Origin: Circinella umbellata
Taxonomy: Eukaryota; Mucoromycota; Mucoromycetes; Mucorales; Lichtheimiaceae
DNA length: 56,516 nucleotides
Reading direction: 5' to 3'
Assembly: GCA_025093555.1 (NCBI GenBank)
Contig: JAIWNF010000115.1
Location: 1 to 56,516 of the forward strand
Part shown: positions 42,905-54,452 of the stretch, one piece after another
Position numbering within the stretch: position 1 is the stretch's first letter
Layout: each line of letters starts with the position of its first letter
Notes under the pieces: generated by a model
Databases searched by the model: none
The model's input: only the letters and a program-made list of their open reading frames with translations
What the model was told of the DNA's origin: nothing
Translations under genes and position numbers: made by a program

Positions 42905-43994
42905 ATAGCTGGACCTTTTTCTTTGTTCTTTTTACTTTTATTGTTGTTATTATTAGACTTACGACGACGTTTCTTCAATGGTTTTTCTTCATCCGAGTCT
43001 GATTCTGAATCACTTGAATCATCATCTGCCAAGAAAGGCGCCCAATCACTGGCTTTTAAGGATGTGTCCGCAGTGACAAGAGACTGCATGGTTTGTACTA
43101 TAAGTTTGATATAATCAGGAATTTTATTGCCGTGGTAGTTAGCTATCAAAGTCTATGCTGGTTTTCAGTATCATTTGTTCAAGGAGCACAAGTAGTTAAG
43201 TACTAGGTCTTGATTATTGGGGATATCATATTTGAAAGCATACTCTTACATTTTATTAGAATATTCGCAGAGAGGCTCAGTTTTACCCTGCTTCATGGTC
43301 CAGATACCGTGACGTCTGTAGAAGATCGTGTATAGAGAAGTGAAATATTTTTTAGCTTCTACTCACAACGACGCCCAATTGGTGATTCCTTCCTTTTTGA
43401 TAGTTGTCAATAACCATGCTTGACGACTGGCATTACAAGTGAGAGGGATGAGACAATGCCAGCTTTGTTTGATATCAAAACCATGTGCATCAAGGTGGAC
43501 TTCGAAATCATCTAGGAAGGTTTCTGCCAAGTCATAGCTTTCCCGATGTTTGTCATGATGGTGTTGACCCTTCAATTGGAAAGCAAGTAAGTCTTTGGGA
43601 ACCAGAGTATTTTTTGACGAACTTGAGTCTGTTTTGATAGGTTGATGCAATTGTTGTCACTCTTGAAGAAGATTTTCAATAATGGCAAGACGATGCTTCC
43701 AGTTTTCGTGTTGTTGAACAAGGTTTTGTACCTCCTCTATATTACCTCTGACAGTGGCAAGGTGCAACAAATTAGCACTGCGAGCGATCTGTTGCTGGAA
43801 GTAATAAGCTGTTAAAGCAGGATCACTACTGGGACCAAGGTCTTCTGGATTAATGTTACCTAAACTATCTTGAACATCGGGGATCTACAGAGCTTTACTA
43901 ATCATAGTATCATTGGTATGAGCATGTTGAGATTGGTTATTGTTGTTAACAGGAGTTTATTAGTTGTTGTTGGAGGATGAGTTGTTTGACATTG
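42880..43994 (-). pseudogene. gag remnant of another Ty3-type element, opposite strand
   Basis: It starts at ATG 43994-43992 with an Asn/Ser-rich leader containing stops. Continuing sequence has a helical segment ('EEVQNLVQQHENWKHRLAIIENLLQE'), then 43650-43363 with a Gag-like 'ETFLDDFEVHLDAHGFDIKQ', 'WHCLIPLTCNASRQAW', and 43149-42871 with an acidic Asp/Ser run followed by a Lys/Arg-rich tail. The order fits a Ty3-type Gag. Several stops break it. No pol follows because the segment joins Ty3-C tail to tail. Confidence 0.65.
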
Positions 43995-44499
43995 TATGAT
44001 AGTTCATAAAAAAGAAATGTGGTATTTATGGATATGAATTTAACAGGAAAATAAGGTAAGTATAAAAATGATAATAGAATAAACCTTGTGATAATCTTTC
44101 AGGTGTTTTATTATATGAAAATAATATTAAGATAAAAAGATATATGATCATTATTTCTATTACAAGTAAGTTTTATATATATATGTTTTAAATGTGTATT
44201 TTCCTGTATTTGTAGATAATGCTATATAATGTTAAATTGTGTATTATGTGATTATAAATAGATAAATTATGTTTGATTATTATATTTGTATATTGTATAT
44301 AAAGTGTTATTGTGGTAGAATTATTATTTGTGTATTTAGAAAGCAACCAATGTAAGATTATTTTAGTGTTTTTTTACATATAGTTTATATTTTAATTATC
44401 TGAGATGAAGGATTGACGTATGCCATACAACAGTTTTAACTTGTTTCAGCAGATAAAAAGTCTGCTTACCAATTTTTAATATTTCTCAAACCTACTAAT
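43995..44499. other. AT-rich non-coding DNA
   Basis: It could be the leader and LTR of the minus-strand gag element, but no LTR ends or second copy are visible in the window. Confidence 0.5.
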
Positions 44500-45485
44500 T
44501 AGGGATCCTCACGGTTCGATTCGGTTCGGTTCCTCAAGAGAACCGAATCGAACCGACCTTTAGTAAGAACTGAACCGAACCGAACCGTGAAGAACCGTGA
44601 AGAACCGAGAAGAACCGAGGAACCGACAGTAATTTAATGGTCTTTTTTTTTTGTGAAAAAACAGATATCTCAAAATATAAGCACAATAAGTCTTTATATG
44701 TAGCCAACAAGTACAATAAAAAAAAACAAAAGTCATTTTTTAACTGAATTCCGTTTATTATCAAAAAAAGCTGAATACTTTTTCTAAATAGTGAATAGAG
44801 GTGATGATCTTTAGTTAAGTGTTGTATGTGGTTCTATTGAAGCGAAAATAGTAATAGCAACTATTGAATATTCTATTTAACGTTGTCATACTGAATGGGA
44901 GTTAAAAATTACTGTTGTTACATCCATAAAGTAATCAGCAAAAAGAAATAAATGACTGACGGCCGTGTTAAATGGAAGAAAGAAACATATTATTGGTAAT
45001 TCAGAAAAATAACTATCCATAAAAAAACAGCCATTGTGTTATTGTTGTTACATCTGTAAAAAAAACTTTCTTTAGATATATTCATGGTCGTAGTAATGAA
45101 AGGTAGAAAATAGTGTTGTTGGTCCAATAAAAGTAATTGCCTTTTGCCTAAAAGAAAATAATGGCCGTGTTAATTGAAAGGGAAAAAATATTGTTGTTAC
45201 ATCTGTAAAAGTAAAAAAAGAAATAAGAAAAAAAAATAGTTGCTACTTGCAGGGTTATCCATTTTGGATTTCCGTTCCAGCTTGGCAAAAAAAAACTATT
45301 TCAGTGAAATATCTTTTGTGCTTATTATGCTAGAAAGATCAGTTTCCCATTGATGAAGAGTTTTCGGTCAATAATTATTTTAGGCAATATGCACTAGTAG
45401 TTAGCATTATCAAGATAGTTTTTTTTTTGGAAGGTATAGTGTCATTGTAAAATTTGATTTCCTTTTTGGAGATTTCTTATGATTA

Positions 45486-45760
45486 CAGTGTTTTGCGTTT
45501 AAAAATATAAAAATTGGAAGGGCCCAATATAATTTTTAGTTTCGCTAATATAAAAAAAAACCTATCGATGAAATTTTTTGATGGTTGGTATAAATTTTGG
45601 TTGTTCAATGTCAATTTTTCAGTGCTTAATAATCATACTGACCATCAAAAAATTGTACTGATTATTAAGAAATTTCATTGTTGAAAAGAAATTTATATTG
45701 GCAAAACTAAAAATTATATTTGACCCTCCCAATTTTTATATTTTTAAACGCAAAACACTG
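45486..45760. mobile_element. Tc1/mariner-type MITE inside hAT-1
   Basis: 275 bp with inverted ends CAGTGTTTTGCGTTTAAAAA continuing for about 60 bp, flanked by TA on both sides (45484-45485, 45761-45762). CAGTG termini and TA duplication fit Tc1/mariner. No coding. Confidence 0.87.
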
Positions 45761-45840
45761 TATTCTTAAATAATTTCCTTTTTAGACACTCCTTCCGACT
45801 ATTTATAATTATCCTCAATACTTCTTGCGCTTTGTAATAA

Positions 45841-46075
45841 TTATTGCTTGGCAATTACATCATAGTCATCATTGTCAAAATTAATGCTAATCATAATTAT
45901 CATTATTATTATTATCAGTATTACCATTACATATTATATTCCGCAGTAGTTTTAGAAAGCATATAAATACCCATCATAATCATTAGATAAAAAAACATTT
46001 TACGTTATCCTTTATTATTTTTCTTCGTTATTCTATTTTATTTGGCTACGGCGTTATCTCCCTCCCCAGATATAT
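45841..46075 (+). repeat. LTR-X/Ty3-3-like LTR fragment upstream of the hAT transposase
   Basis: 'agtagttttagaaa', 'ATATAAATAC', 'ttattcta' and 'TTGGCTACGGCGTTATC' align in order with the sense strand of the Ty3-3 LTR. TATAAATA is at 45962-45969, about 165 bp before the transposase ATG and in the same orientation. Confidence 0.65.
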
Positions 46076-46131
46076 TTCAACGAAAGTTAATTTTTTTTTA
46101 CTTACAACTACCTTCAATTTACTTTTCAGCG

Positions 46132-48611
46132 ATGCCATTCCAAACCGGTTCTTCATCCAGAAATCCTCTTGGTGCTCTTCACGATGAGGTAAAATAAGCA
46201 TTGATTATACAAAAGTATCGAGCTATAAAATCACAAAGAACATTTGTAACCATATTGTCCTTCTTATCCTTTTGTTATATTTCTTTTCATTAGTTCAACC
46301 CAACGCCATATTCAAACTCTCCCATTGTTTCATCTCCAACCCCAAGTTTTTCCCGTCAAGCTTCTGCCATGTCTATCGATCGTGATCAATCAAGTACTAT
46401 TGATGATAATGACACTGAGTCCGTTTCGAGTGTCGTATCTGGATCCCAACACGATTCATCCGTCAAGGAAACTAGTTTTATATTTAAATATGGATACGGC
46501 CAACGTTTTACTGATGATAAAGGTGCCCCTCGAATTAAGTGCTTGGTGAATACTTGTAACCGCTCTTTTGCTTCGAAGGATTCCTCTACTTCTGGTTTAG
46601 TCAAGCATTTGCATAACAAGCATCAAATAACAGCAGATAATGGCCCACATACAGGTGCTAAGCGTTCTGGAGGTCCGATGGATTTGTTCGTCCAAGCAAA
46701 ACGTCCCCGAGTTTTTACAGCTGATGATTTTATAAAGACATTTATCAAATTCATTGTTAAAACCAAACTTCCTTTTACAATGGCCGAGAATGACGATTTA
46801 CAAGAGCTCTTGAACATTGCGCAATCAGCAACAGCAATGGAAATGGTAAAACTTCCAAGTACAGACACCATTACAAGAAAGGTAAAATATTAGTTCTCCC
46901 CACCCCTTTTTTTGTTTTGTCATTATATTTAACAAACTAACACATTATATTTTATTTTACCTTCAGACCAAAGAAGAGTATGACTTTTACAAAAAAAAAC
47001 TGCGCAACTTGCTAGATTCCCTTCCTGTAATTTCTTGTACACTTGATGGTTGGACTAGTCCATATAATGATGCTTTCCTCGCGGTCACCGGTCATTGGAT
47101 ATCAACTTCTACTTGGACGATGCAAGAAGTAATTCTCGGTTTCCAGCCATTGAATGGTCCTCATTCGGCAGAGAATTTGGCAGCAGCATTCTTGGAAATT
47201 ATCAACGATTTCAACCTAGGTCCCAAGTTATTCACAATTACGACTGACAACGCATCCAACATGAGAAGAATGGCCCTGGAAGTAGAAAAATATGCTGAAG
47301 AAAAAGGATGGTAGGTTAAACATTATACAATATATCAAAATATATCAACATGACACTAATATAAATATACCAATCTATAGGCCGTTTCGTACAAGAAGCC
47401 ATCATATACCGTGTCTTGGACATGTGTTAAATTTAGCCGTTCAAGATATTTTGAAGTGGGGTATGAATGAATCATATGTCGAGCAAGAAAATAACGACGA
47501 TTCAGAAAGAGCAAACGAGCACGATCGTTTTGGGGACAATGGCGAACGACAAGTGATGAGCTCACTTATTAAGCTTCGAAAAGGCATAACAAAAATACGG
47601 TATGATAAACACTATTTTTTTTTTTTGCAAAAAAGTTGTTATTATCAGAAAATACTCATAAACATCCAATATCACAATAAATATAGGTCCTCACCACAAC
47701 GTACAGAGAGATTTATGCGCGCACAAGAAATACATTGCGCAACAAAACTCAAGCTGTCACTCGATGTACCAACACGATGGAACTCCACTTACCAAATGTT
47801 GACACGAGCATCCTTGTTACAAGTCCCATATAATAGTGTGTGTTCTACAAATACCGAATTGCACGAGTTCCAGCTGAGTGATCTTGAATGGACCCACATT
47901 TCCCAGGTCAAGTCCATGCTCCTCAAGTTCTGGGAGACAACCATTGAGTTATCAGCAAGTCAAAGCCACGCGACAATCAATACCGCCATCGTTCATTATA
48001 ATTTGATAATGGATTCCTTAGAAGATGTCGAAAGTAGTAATTATCCAGCCGAACTCAAGAGAGCAGCAAGACATGGATTACAAAAGCTGCAAAGATATTA
48101 TTGTAAGGTTGATAATACACATATATATGCAGTTGCAACGGCCCTTGATCCACATATGAAGTTTACTTGGTGGCGTACCAGTGGTTGGGAAGAGGAATAC
48201 CAGAACATGAGCCAAAGGATGGTTAGGGATGCTTGGGCAGATTTCCCCAAATCTGTAACAATGGAGTCTGAAGCGAACGAAGAATTGCGACGGTTATATA
48301 GTTTGTATAATACAAGCGATGAACATGACGAACTTGACGATTATCTTCAAGAACGATTGCGTGTGCCAATGCTCCGAAAGAAAGGTCAAAAGGCACCGGA
48401 ATTTTTATACTGGGAGGCCCAGTCACAGTGGCCTAATTTGGCGCGTATGGCTGCCCAATATTTCGCAGTACCAGTAACCTCCACTCCTTCTGAGCGCTGT
48501 TTTTCGCAAACGCGACTCCTTTTACCTTATACACGCAACCGTTTGTCACCAGAGACCATACAAAGACTAATGCTTTTAGATTCTTGGACTTCTTTTAATT
48601 CCGACGAGTAA
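46132..48611 (+). CDS. hAT transposase, 710 aa, five exons, intact
   Basis: Exons 46132-46188, 46294-46881, 46967-47310, 47381-47599 and 47687-48611 join across four GT-AG introns (105, 85, 70 and 87 bp) into 711 codons without a stop. A BED-type zinc finger lies at residues ~102-129 (C-x4-C...H-x4-H), probably binding the subterminal GAACCG motifs. The RNase H-like core has Asp ~242 in CTLDGWTSP and Asp ~309 in TITTDNASN. Then come the conserved CLGHVLNLAV and TRWNSTYQML blocks. The Glu in TPSERCFS is the likely third catalytic residue. The C-terminal dimerisation block is 'FLYWEAQSQWPNLARMA' to 'NRLSPETIQRLMLLDSW'. It excises and inserts the element in the nucleus. A 5' UTR intron ending at the AG 46128-46129 is possible. 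Confidence 0.93.
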
Positions 48612-49040
48612 CCTCTTTTTATTATACTATTTTTCATTGCTCTTTCCCTTTCTTTATTATTATTATTCTTTTTATTATTATTCTTTCCATTATTATTCTT
48701 TCCATTATTATTTTTTTCCATTACTATTATCTTTACTATTATTGCTATACTTTTTTTTCCAATACATATTCAATAAAATCCGTACGCTTCTCTTATTTAA
48801 CAGCTTACACTTTATATAAAAGAATTCCACGCTATTTATAATTATGTTTTATTTTGCAATTAATGTTTTCTCAACCATAATGTCAGGAATCACACATCTG
48901 CTAAATTATAATGTCGGTTCTCGGTTCTTTCCATGGAGAACCGAGTCGGTTCCGGTCGGTTCCTTCCATAGAACCGTCTCGACTTTTCTCGGTTCGGTTC
49001 CGGTTCGGTTCCGGTTCTTCGGTTCTCATGAGGATCCCTA

Positions 49041-49324
49041 GTCAGAAATGAAGCTATAAACATTTTGAGCCGTAATATATGTTAATTGAAGTATTCTGAA
49101 GAAATGTTACGGATCAGTTTCTAGAAAAAAACATTTTTCGTCGAGATTTGTCACTTCAAAGTTTTGTCAAAATATGGTATTTTACTAAGTAACCTTATTT
49201 TTTGAACAAAGGGATAAGTATTGTGTAGCAGAGTATGACTCATGGTTACACAAAGTCTTTACTTTTGATTAGAGCTCTTACTTGTTACTGCACTAGTTAC
49301 TCTTTTTATTATTATATCACAACT
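49041..49324. other. short non-coding interval
   Basis: Between the hAT end and the next open frame; no feature that I can support. Confidence 0.5.
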
Positions 49325-50145
49325 ATGGGAGGTCTCAATAAAAGACAGAAACGCGCACGAGAACAACAAAAAGACTCAAAATATAATCGTTTCCAAAAGG
49401 TTGCTCGCATTGAGGAGGATGTCAATGTTACTGAAGAAAATTCAAACGATTTCGAGGTTCTTACTGAATTGCAATCAGTTGAAATTACACTCACCTCTCC
49501 TATTCCTATCAAATATAATAAAGAACTAGAAGCAGGCTCTCACGGAGAATACTGGGGAAATAGTAGAACTGTCAAGTATTACCATGAAAAGCAAGCAAAT
49601 GAGAAAAAGAAAGGCAGCATAGAAATCAGTGCATTTTTCTCACCAGTACCAGCACTATCCTCTGTTAATAACTAACAACACCATCTGACCAGTTTTGAGG
49701 AGGAAGTCTTGGAAGATTTTTCATATTCTGTGACAATAAAAGAGGCATATGACAAATTGACCCCAATTGTTTTACCAATTATGAATGCAAAAGAAAATGG
49801 TGAACGAGCTATGCATGATTACGAACTGAGAAAGCATATTGGTGTTCATGCATATTTTAAAGAAGTTATCGGAGGCAAAGGAGCAGTAGAAGCGTCTCAA
49901 GTAGCAGCTACAACTGCATAGATTATTCCTTCTGAGCATTATCATGCTAGGGCAATTAGATCCTATGCCAAAGAATATCTGCGTTTTGGTAAAATTTCAC
50001 CTCATCAGCAAGGAAAACATATAAAACGCCTTTCGCTCTTAAGTGATAAAGATGTTAAAACATCAGCAATTCAATGGTTGAAAAACACCAAACCAGAAAC
50101 GAGAAGCATGCCAGAGTTGCTTAAATATATAAACGATATGATATG
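49325..50145 (+). pseudogene. N-terminal part of an unidentified fungal transposase-like protein
   Basis: One frame, broken by TAA 49673-49675, TAG 49919-49921 and a stop at ~50144. It starts MGGLNKRQKRAREQQ (basic), then an acidic stretch. 'YWGNSRTVKYYHEKQANEKK' and 'ISAFF' follow, then a helical region ending 'HYHARAIRSYAKEYLRFGKI', 'QGKHIKRLSLLSDKDV'. The last part looks like a helix-turn-helix leading into a basic segment, as in the N-terminal extension of some large DDE transposase-like proteins of fungi; this recollection is weak. No catalytic domain follows: CACTA sequence on the other strand begins after ~300 bp. Confidence 0.45.
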
Positions 50146-50233
50146 AATAATGTAACCGAAGCATTTAAACTTGTTGAAAAATTTACATCTCGAAGATACT
50201 ATTCTCATCATAGAATTGGCAAAAATGACTAGA

Positions 50234-50264
<31 letters not shown>

Positions 50265-50469
50265 CATTCTTTTTTTTTTATTATAATAATAAATTTCTAG
50301 GCTTGTCCATATTAAGACAGTCTCATTGGTGGCAATATTATTACCCGGTGGTATTTGAAAATATCTCAATTTTGGACAAATGATGGTTTAAGTCAGGATA
50401 CACCTTAATAGAAATGAAAATATTCTTATATGAATAATTATTCTGAATATTCGTGTATAAAAATAGAAA
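50146..50469. other. non-coding interval with a (CT)n microsatellite
   Basis: A run of about 13 CT units lies at 50234-50260, followed by a T run. Nothing else is recognisable. Confidence 0.7.
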
Positions 50470-52127
50470 ATAAGAAAAGTTGTTTATGTAAGGGTTACAC
50501 TGGATGGTATTGTTGCATTGGATTCCTTGATCGCTTTACCAATGGCTGAGCACACACTGGAATGCAGTTTGATGGTTGTATTTAACTCGCCATATTGACC
50601 CGATATCATGTCCTAGATACGTCTTGTAACATTTGCACCAATTAAATGAAGTTCATCAAGACCGAAGAACGAGTATCCATGAAAGGACTTCAACATTGCA
50701 AATTCGTTCTTTTTGACAATACTAAAATCCTAAAGGTAAATCAATTAAAAAATGAGTGGAATGTATACAGTGAATATAATGATACGGAATATAAAAAAAA
50801 TATTGATTTAATACCTCAGCGCCATCCTTTAACTCTTCATCCCTTCTTGCGGTAGACATGTTTATTGTCCCTGTGTAATAACGGCCATATCCTTTACCCA
50901 CTGGACTAATCTCCCTTATTTTTGAATCCGACATTGATGGCAACCATATTCGGAATTATGACTTTTATGATGCATAAGCTCGTGAACACCAATAGTATTA
51001 CCAGATGCAAGTAGTAGATGTATTTTAAAGTTGAACGACCCATCTTCACAAATGATCTTCAACCCTTCATCTTCAAAAATACGGAGTTCATTCAATAGTG
51101 GTGTCAAAAACGAAAACAGATCGCTGTTATGATCTCCTGGTATAATCGCAACCTGGAGCATATTTTTTGTGCGGTAACTGCGAATAAAGATAAGTAAATG
51201 GATTGTTGAAGATATAGTAACAAAGATAGTAGTAATAATAATATCTTACCATTCCATTGGTGGCAGGCGTAAAAGTACGACATGTACTATTGTCATCTTT
51301 GCTTCTCCTCCTTTGAATGGTGCAAATCCATCGACAAACAATGAAATTGCTATGGTGTCTTGTTCATTTTGGAATATTGTCAATTTGAATTTCTTGTATA
51401 TTGATCCATCAAAAATGTCGTTCATTTGTCCAGGTTCTGGTTCATGAAGATCTTGTATCATCTCGCGCGTTGCCATATCTGCGATAAGGTTTGACAACTG
51501 TCAAGCAAGAGGAAAATAAGACATGGTTTCAACTGGTTTTCCGTTACTCTTGAATTGTTGTTCACCACAGCTACACTCATCATTTGAACCTTGAGGAAAC
51601 AAACGGCAGCGTTTTGGGCATATCCGGTATACTCTTTCATCAAGTTGGAATATTTTACCCAATCTGTTTTCGGATGTTTTAGGCGAGAGCAATGGTTTTT
51701 ATCTAAAATATGATTTTGTACACTATCAGTTATTAGTAAAATATTAATCACACAGTTGAATGATTACTCTTTTGAACTGAATGCTTACCAAAATCATCTT
51801 GATTAATCTACTTGTTAAATAGCGAAACGAGCTCATCATAGGAATCACGGCTAACATTGTTATCTTGTGCCAGCAGAAAAGCTCATAACTTTTTTGTTCA
51901 TAACTTTGCAGTTGAGGCATTGCTTGGATTTTTTCAGTGATAGGTTCATTGGTGACAAGGGGGGTTTCCTTTTCCCAAGGATCGTTGTATTGCAAGTTGG
52001 TTGGCTGGGTTCCTTGTTCTGACATAGAGTTGTTTGTTGGTTGGATTATGGGATCGTCAATATTGGATGCGTCGATAATAGCAGAATCCTTGTCATCATC
52101 TTCACTATCGCTTGGATTAGTATACAC
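50470..52127 (-). pseudogene. CACTA transposase Tnp2 remnant I
   Basis: From ATG 52127: an acidic Asp/Ser/Pro-rich start, then 51692-51501 with the Cys motif YRICPKRCRLFPQG...CSCG. A stop at 51498-51500 follows, then 51497-51250 with 'QMNDIFDGSIYKKF', AISLFVDGFAPFKGG (first catalytic-type Asp) and MTIVHVVLLRLPP. A 72-bp intron (51178-51249) joins to VAIIPGDHNSD and 'GCHQCRIQK'. After a shift come 'STARRDEELKDGAE', an 85-bp intron (50730-50814), and 'KSFHGYSFFGLDELHL' (second Asp). The order matches Tnp2. The gene is broken by at least one stop and one frameshift. It is paralogous to the plus-strand copy at 54453 onward. Confidence 0.8.
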
Positions 52128-52140
52128 ATTAGAAAAAGAA

Positions 52141-52292
52141 TATTCGAAAAATATTTAAAAAATATTCAAATATTCAAATATTCAAAATGCACGAAATCTG
52201 AATATTTCCTGAATATTTTCTAAATATTTTTTTGAATATTTTTTGAATATTTTTTGAATATTTTTTGAATATTTTTTGAATATTTTATTATG
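52141..52292. repeat. AT-rich tandem repeats
   Basis: Units of 'aaatattc' and then 'tttttgaatat' (11-12 bp period, five or more copies at 52215-52290). They lie between the Tnp2-I start and the accessory gene, where a CACTA subterminal region could be. Confidence 0.7.
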
Positions 52293-52453
52293 CGTAAACA
52301 TTAAAAAATGAGATTTATTTAATTATTCATATGAAACTAACTACGATACGATTTGAAATACATTTCTCACATCCGGACAACGTGTAGTTAAGATAATGTT
52401 GAACTAACACTCACATTCTCTTCTTAACAAACAAATAACAACAGCATTAGTTT

Positions 52454-54283
52454 TCAATCTTGTGCTAACAGTGTAACATTTTTCCTTGGGCGTCCTCGTT
52501 TTCGTGCGGGTTGGGCATGATTGTCCCTTTGTGATCCGTTTACTCGTGTGCTTTTAGGTGCAGTTACTATTGGATGTTTTTTGTAAGTTAGCGCCAATTT
52601 ATTTGAGCAATAGAAGTATTTATTTACTAAAAGATACCTTTGAGGCTATCACTCATCCTTGTTGCACTCATGGATCGTCTGTTTTGTACATCAGACAACA
52701 TACTTTGTATTTCATGTGGTGCGGCTACTTGTTGACTAGTGCTTGTTCGAGAATTTTCCATGTTTGATGGTAATTGTTTGTGGTCACTCGTTTGGATGGT
52801 TGATCTTGATTGTGGTGCAGCTAATGGCGCAAACAATACTTTTTTCCCTTTCTTAGTTTGTCGATTCAACATTAATGGTAAACATTCATCGTCATCATCA
52901 TCACTTGTTAAGTCTGCATCAAGATCTAGCTGTTTATAACCATAATCATCATTGTGTCCATGAGATGCTTTTGGAAGCCTGTCATCTTCATCGTCAAAAC
53001 AATATAAACTTTCACAAAGTTTTTCATCTTCAAGAAGTCCTAAATATCCAATGGTTTCAACTGGCTCGTTTGATTCCACAGCTTGATCATGTGCATCGCA
53101 ATCGACACCAGCATCATACGAACTACCGCTTACATAAATGAGTTAGTTGATACATTTTGCATTTTTATAAACATTTGTTGTATTTTGAATTTGAGGGAAG
53201 AGCCTACCTTGCAACTTCATCTTGATCAATGTCTACGCCAAGGTTATTCTAACTACAAAAAGTTAGTTTTTTTTAAACGTTTCCCCATATTCTGTTCATA
53301 TTGTCTTACCCCTCTTGTGTTATTTCATTTGTACTACCAATCATGGAATAGATAATGTTATTTCCTATCTTTTTTTTTTTTATATAAAATCCATATACTG
53401 AAAAAAAAACATTACCTTTGAGTCGTAATTGTTCTAGTATACAATAAGATACAATTAGTATTGCTACCACACTCTACTTGCTCTCATTGTCTTAATAAAA
53501 ATATAAAGTACCTTATGTTATTTGTAGTAGTGTCTTGATTGATTACCATTTCTATATAATTAGTCGATTGGTGTTGTCTCACAATTGGTGTATATAATCT
53601 ATTTTAATAATTGAAATAACACAATTACCTTTCTTGGTGCGTTGAAAAGCGTGTACCATGAGCAATCGGGCTCCCCAATTACCCTCGCATGCTCGCAGAG
53701 GAAACTCGTCCTTCACAGATTCCTCCGAAAGAAGCATTGCTTGACGCTGCTGCATGTGGTTAAGATCGGACCAGGTAGTTGTTGCTTCTAAATCGTATTT
53801 GGCGCGCATATTCATAGCAAGAGTATCAGCAAATGGAACAACATTCTTCTTGAAAGTTCTAAGATATGAGTTACGCCATTGTTGTTTTAATACTTTTTGG
53901 CCTATGGTATCATACAATTCCCATGAGAATTGTTGTGGAGAGCCTTTGGCATTAACTGGGTGTTGAACATCTCGTGAAAACTCAACATTGAGTAAAGTAT
54001 TGTCGTCTGTATTTGCCCGTGGATAGTGAGGAAGATTTTCAAACATTACAGCATTTTTTTCAGAAGTAATCTCTTCCAAATCCATGCGCATTTCGGTCAA
54101 ACTATCTTGTATTATGCTGACACGGTTTTCAATCTGTTCCAGTCTTTCATTGATAGTAGCTTGTAGGTTACAAATGAGTGTTTGCTGCTTCAACGATTCG
54201 TCAACGGCAAGAGCCTTAGATTCATTCATAGCAGTTATAAACGTAGTAAATAGTTGAATTGATAGATCATTGGATTGAGACAT
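52454..54283 (-). CDS. multi-exon coiled-coil / AT-hook protein, possible CACTA accessory factor
   Basis: Not recognised as a known family. ATG 54283 starts exon 1 (54283-53629): residues ~25-90 form a coiled coil ('LICNLQATINERLEQIENRV', then 'SLTEMRMDLEEI'), followed by a globular part with 'WELYDTIGQKVLKQQWRNSY'. Small exons probably lie in 53253-53628 but could not be fixed. Later exons 53252-53208 and 53128-52638 give an acidic region with a run of Asp, then Ser/Gln-rich sequence. The last exon (52566-52454) ends in ARKRGRPRKN, an AT-hook that binds the minor groove of AT-rich DNA. The visible exons have no stops. It is divergent from the Tnp2 gene at 54453, 170 bp away. En/Spm elements encode a second, DNA-binding protein (TnpA); an analogous role here is inference. 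Confidence 0.55.
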
Positions 54284-54410
54284 CTTGTATGTTCTCTGGA
54301 ATATGAGTATATTTTGTAAAGAGAAGTAAAAAAAGTGCATTGGCGATTTATTTTTAATTCAGCAAGCGACGTTGGCCACAAAAAAAAAGTCTGGACCTCT
54401 TTCTCCTCAC

Positions 54411-54412
54411 AG

Positions 54413-54445
<33 letters not shown>

Positions 54446-54448
54446 AAA
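54411..54448. repeat. poly(T)-poly(A) tract
   Basis: About 28 T followed by about 10 A in the gap between the two divergent genes; it would exclude nucleosomes and may be part of a shared promoter. Confidence 0.7.
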
Positions 54449-54452
54449 GAAA

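Larger units (their letters stand above)
44500..49040 (+). mobile_element. hAT-1: autonomous hAT transposon with intact transposase
   Basis: The left end is TAGGGATCCTCA and the right end, inverted, is TAGGGATCCTCATG, a 12-bp perfect terminal repeat. The first ~130 and last ~130 bp are crowded with GAACCG motifs in both orientations, the subterminal repeats typical of hAT. A five-exon transposase lies at 46132-48611. A Tc1/mariner-type MITE (45486-45760) and an LTR-like fragment (~45841-46075) sit in the 5' half. Flanking octamers (44492-44499, 49041-49048) do not match. Confidence 0.92.

Noticed and set aside
44492..49048. 8-bp target duplication for hAT-1
   Set aside because: Flanking octamers CTACTAAT and GTCAGAAA differ at most positions, and shifting the boundary by a base does not help.
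52739..53355. Plus-strand open frames with His-rich or Ser-rich peptides
   Set aside because: They mirror the minus-strand AT-hook gene, whose exons have splice sites and a consistent frame.
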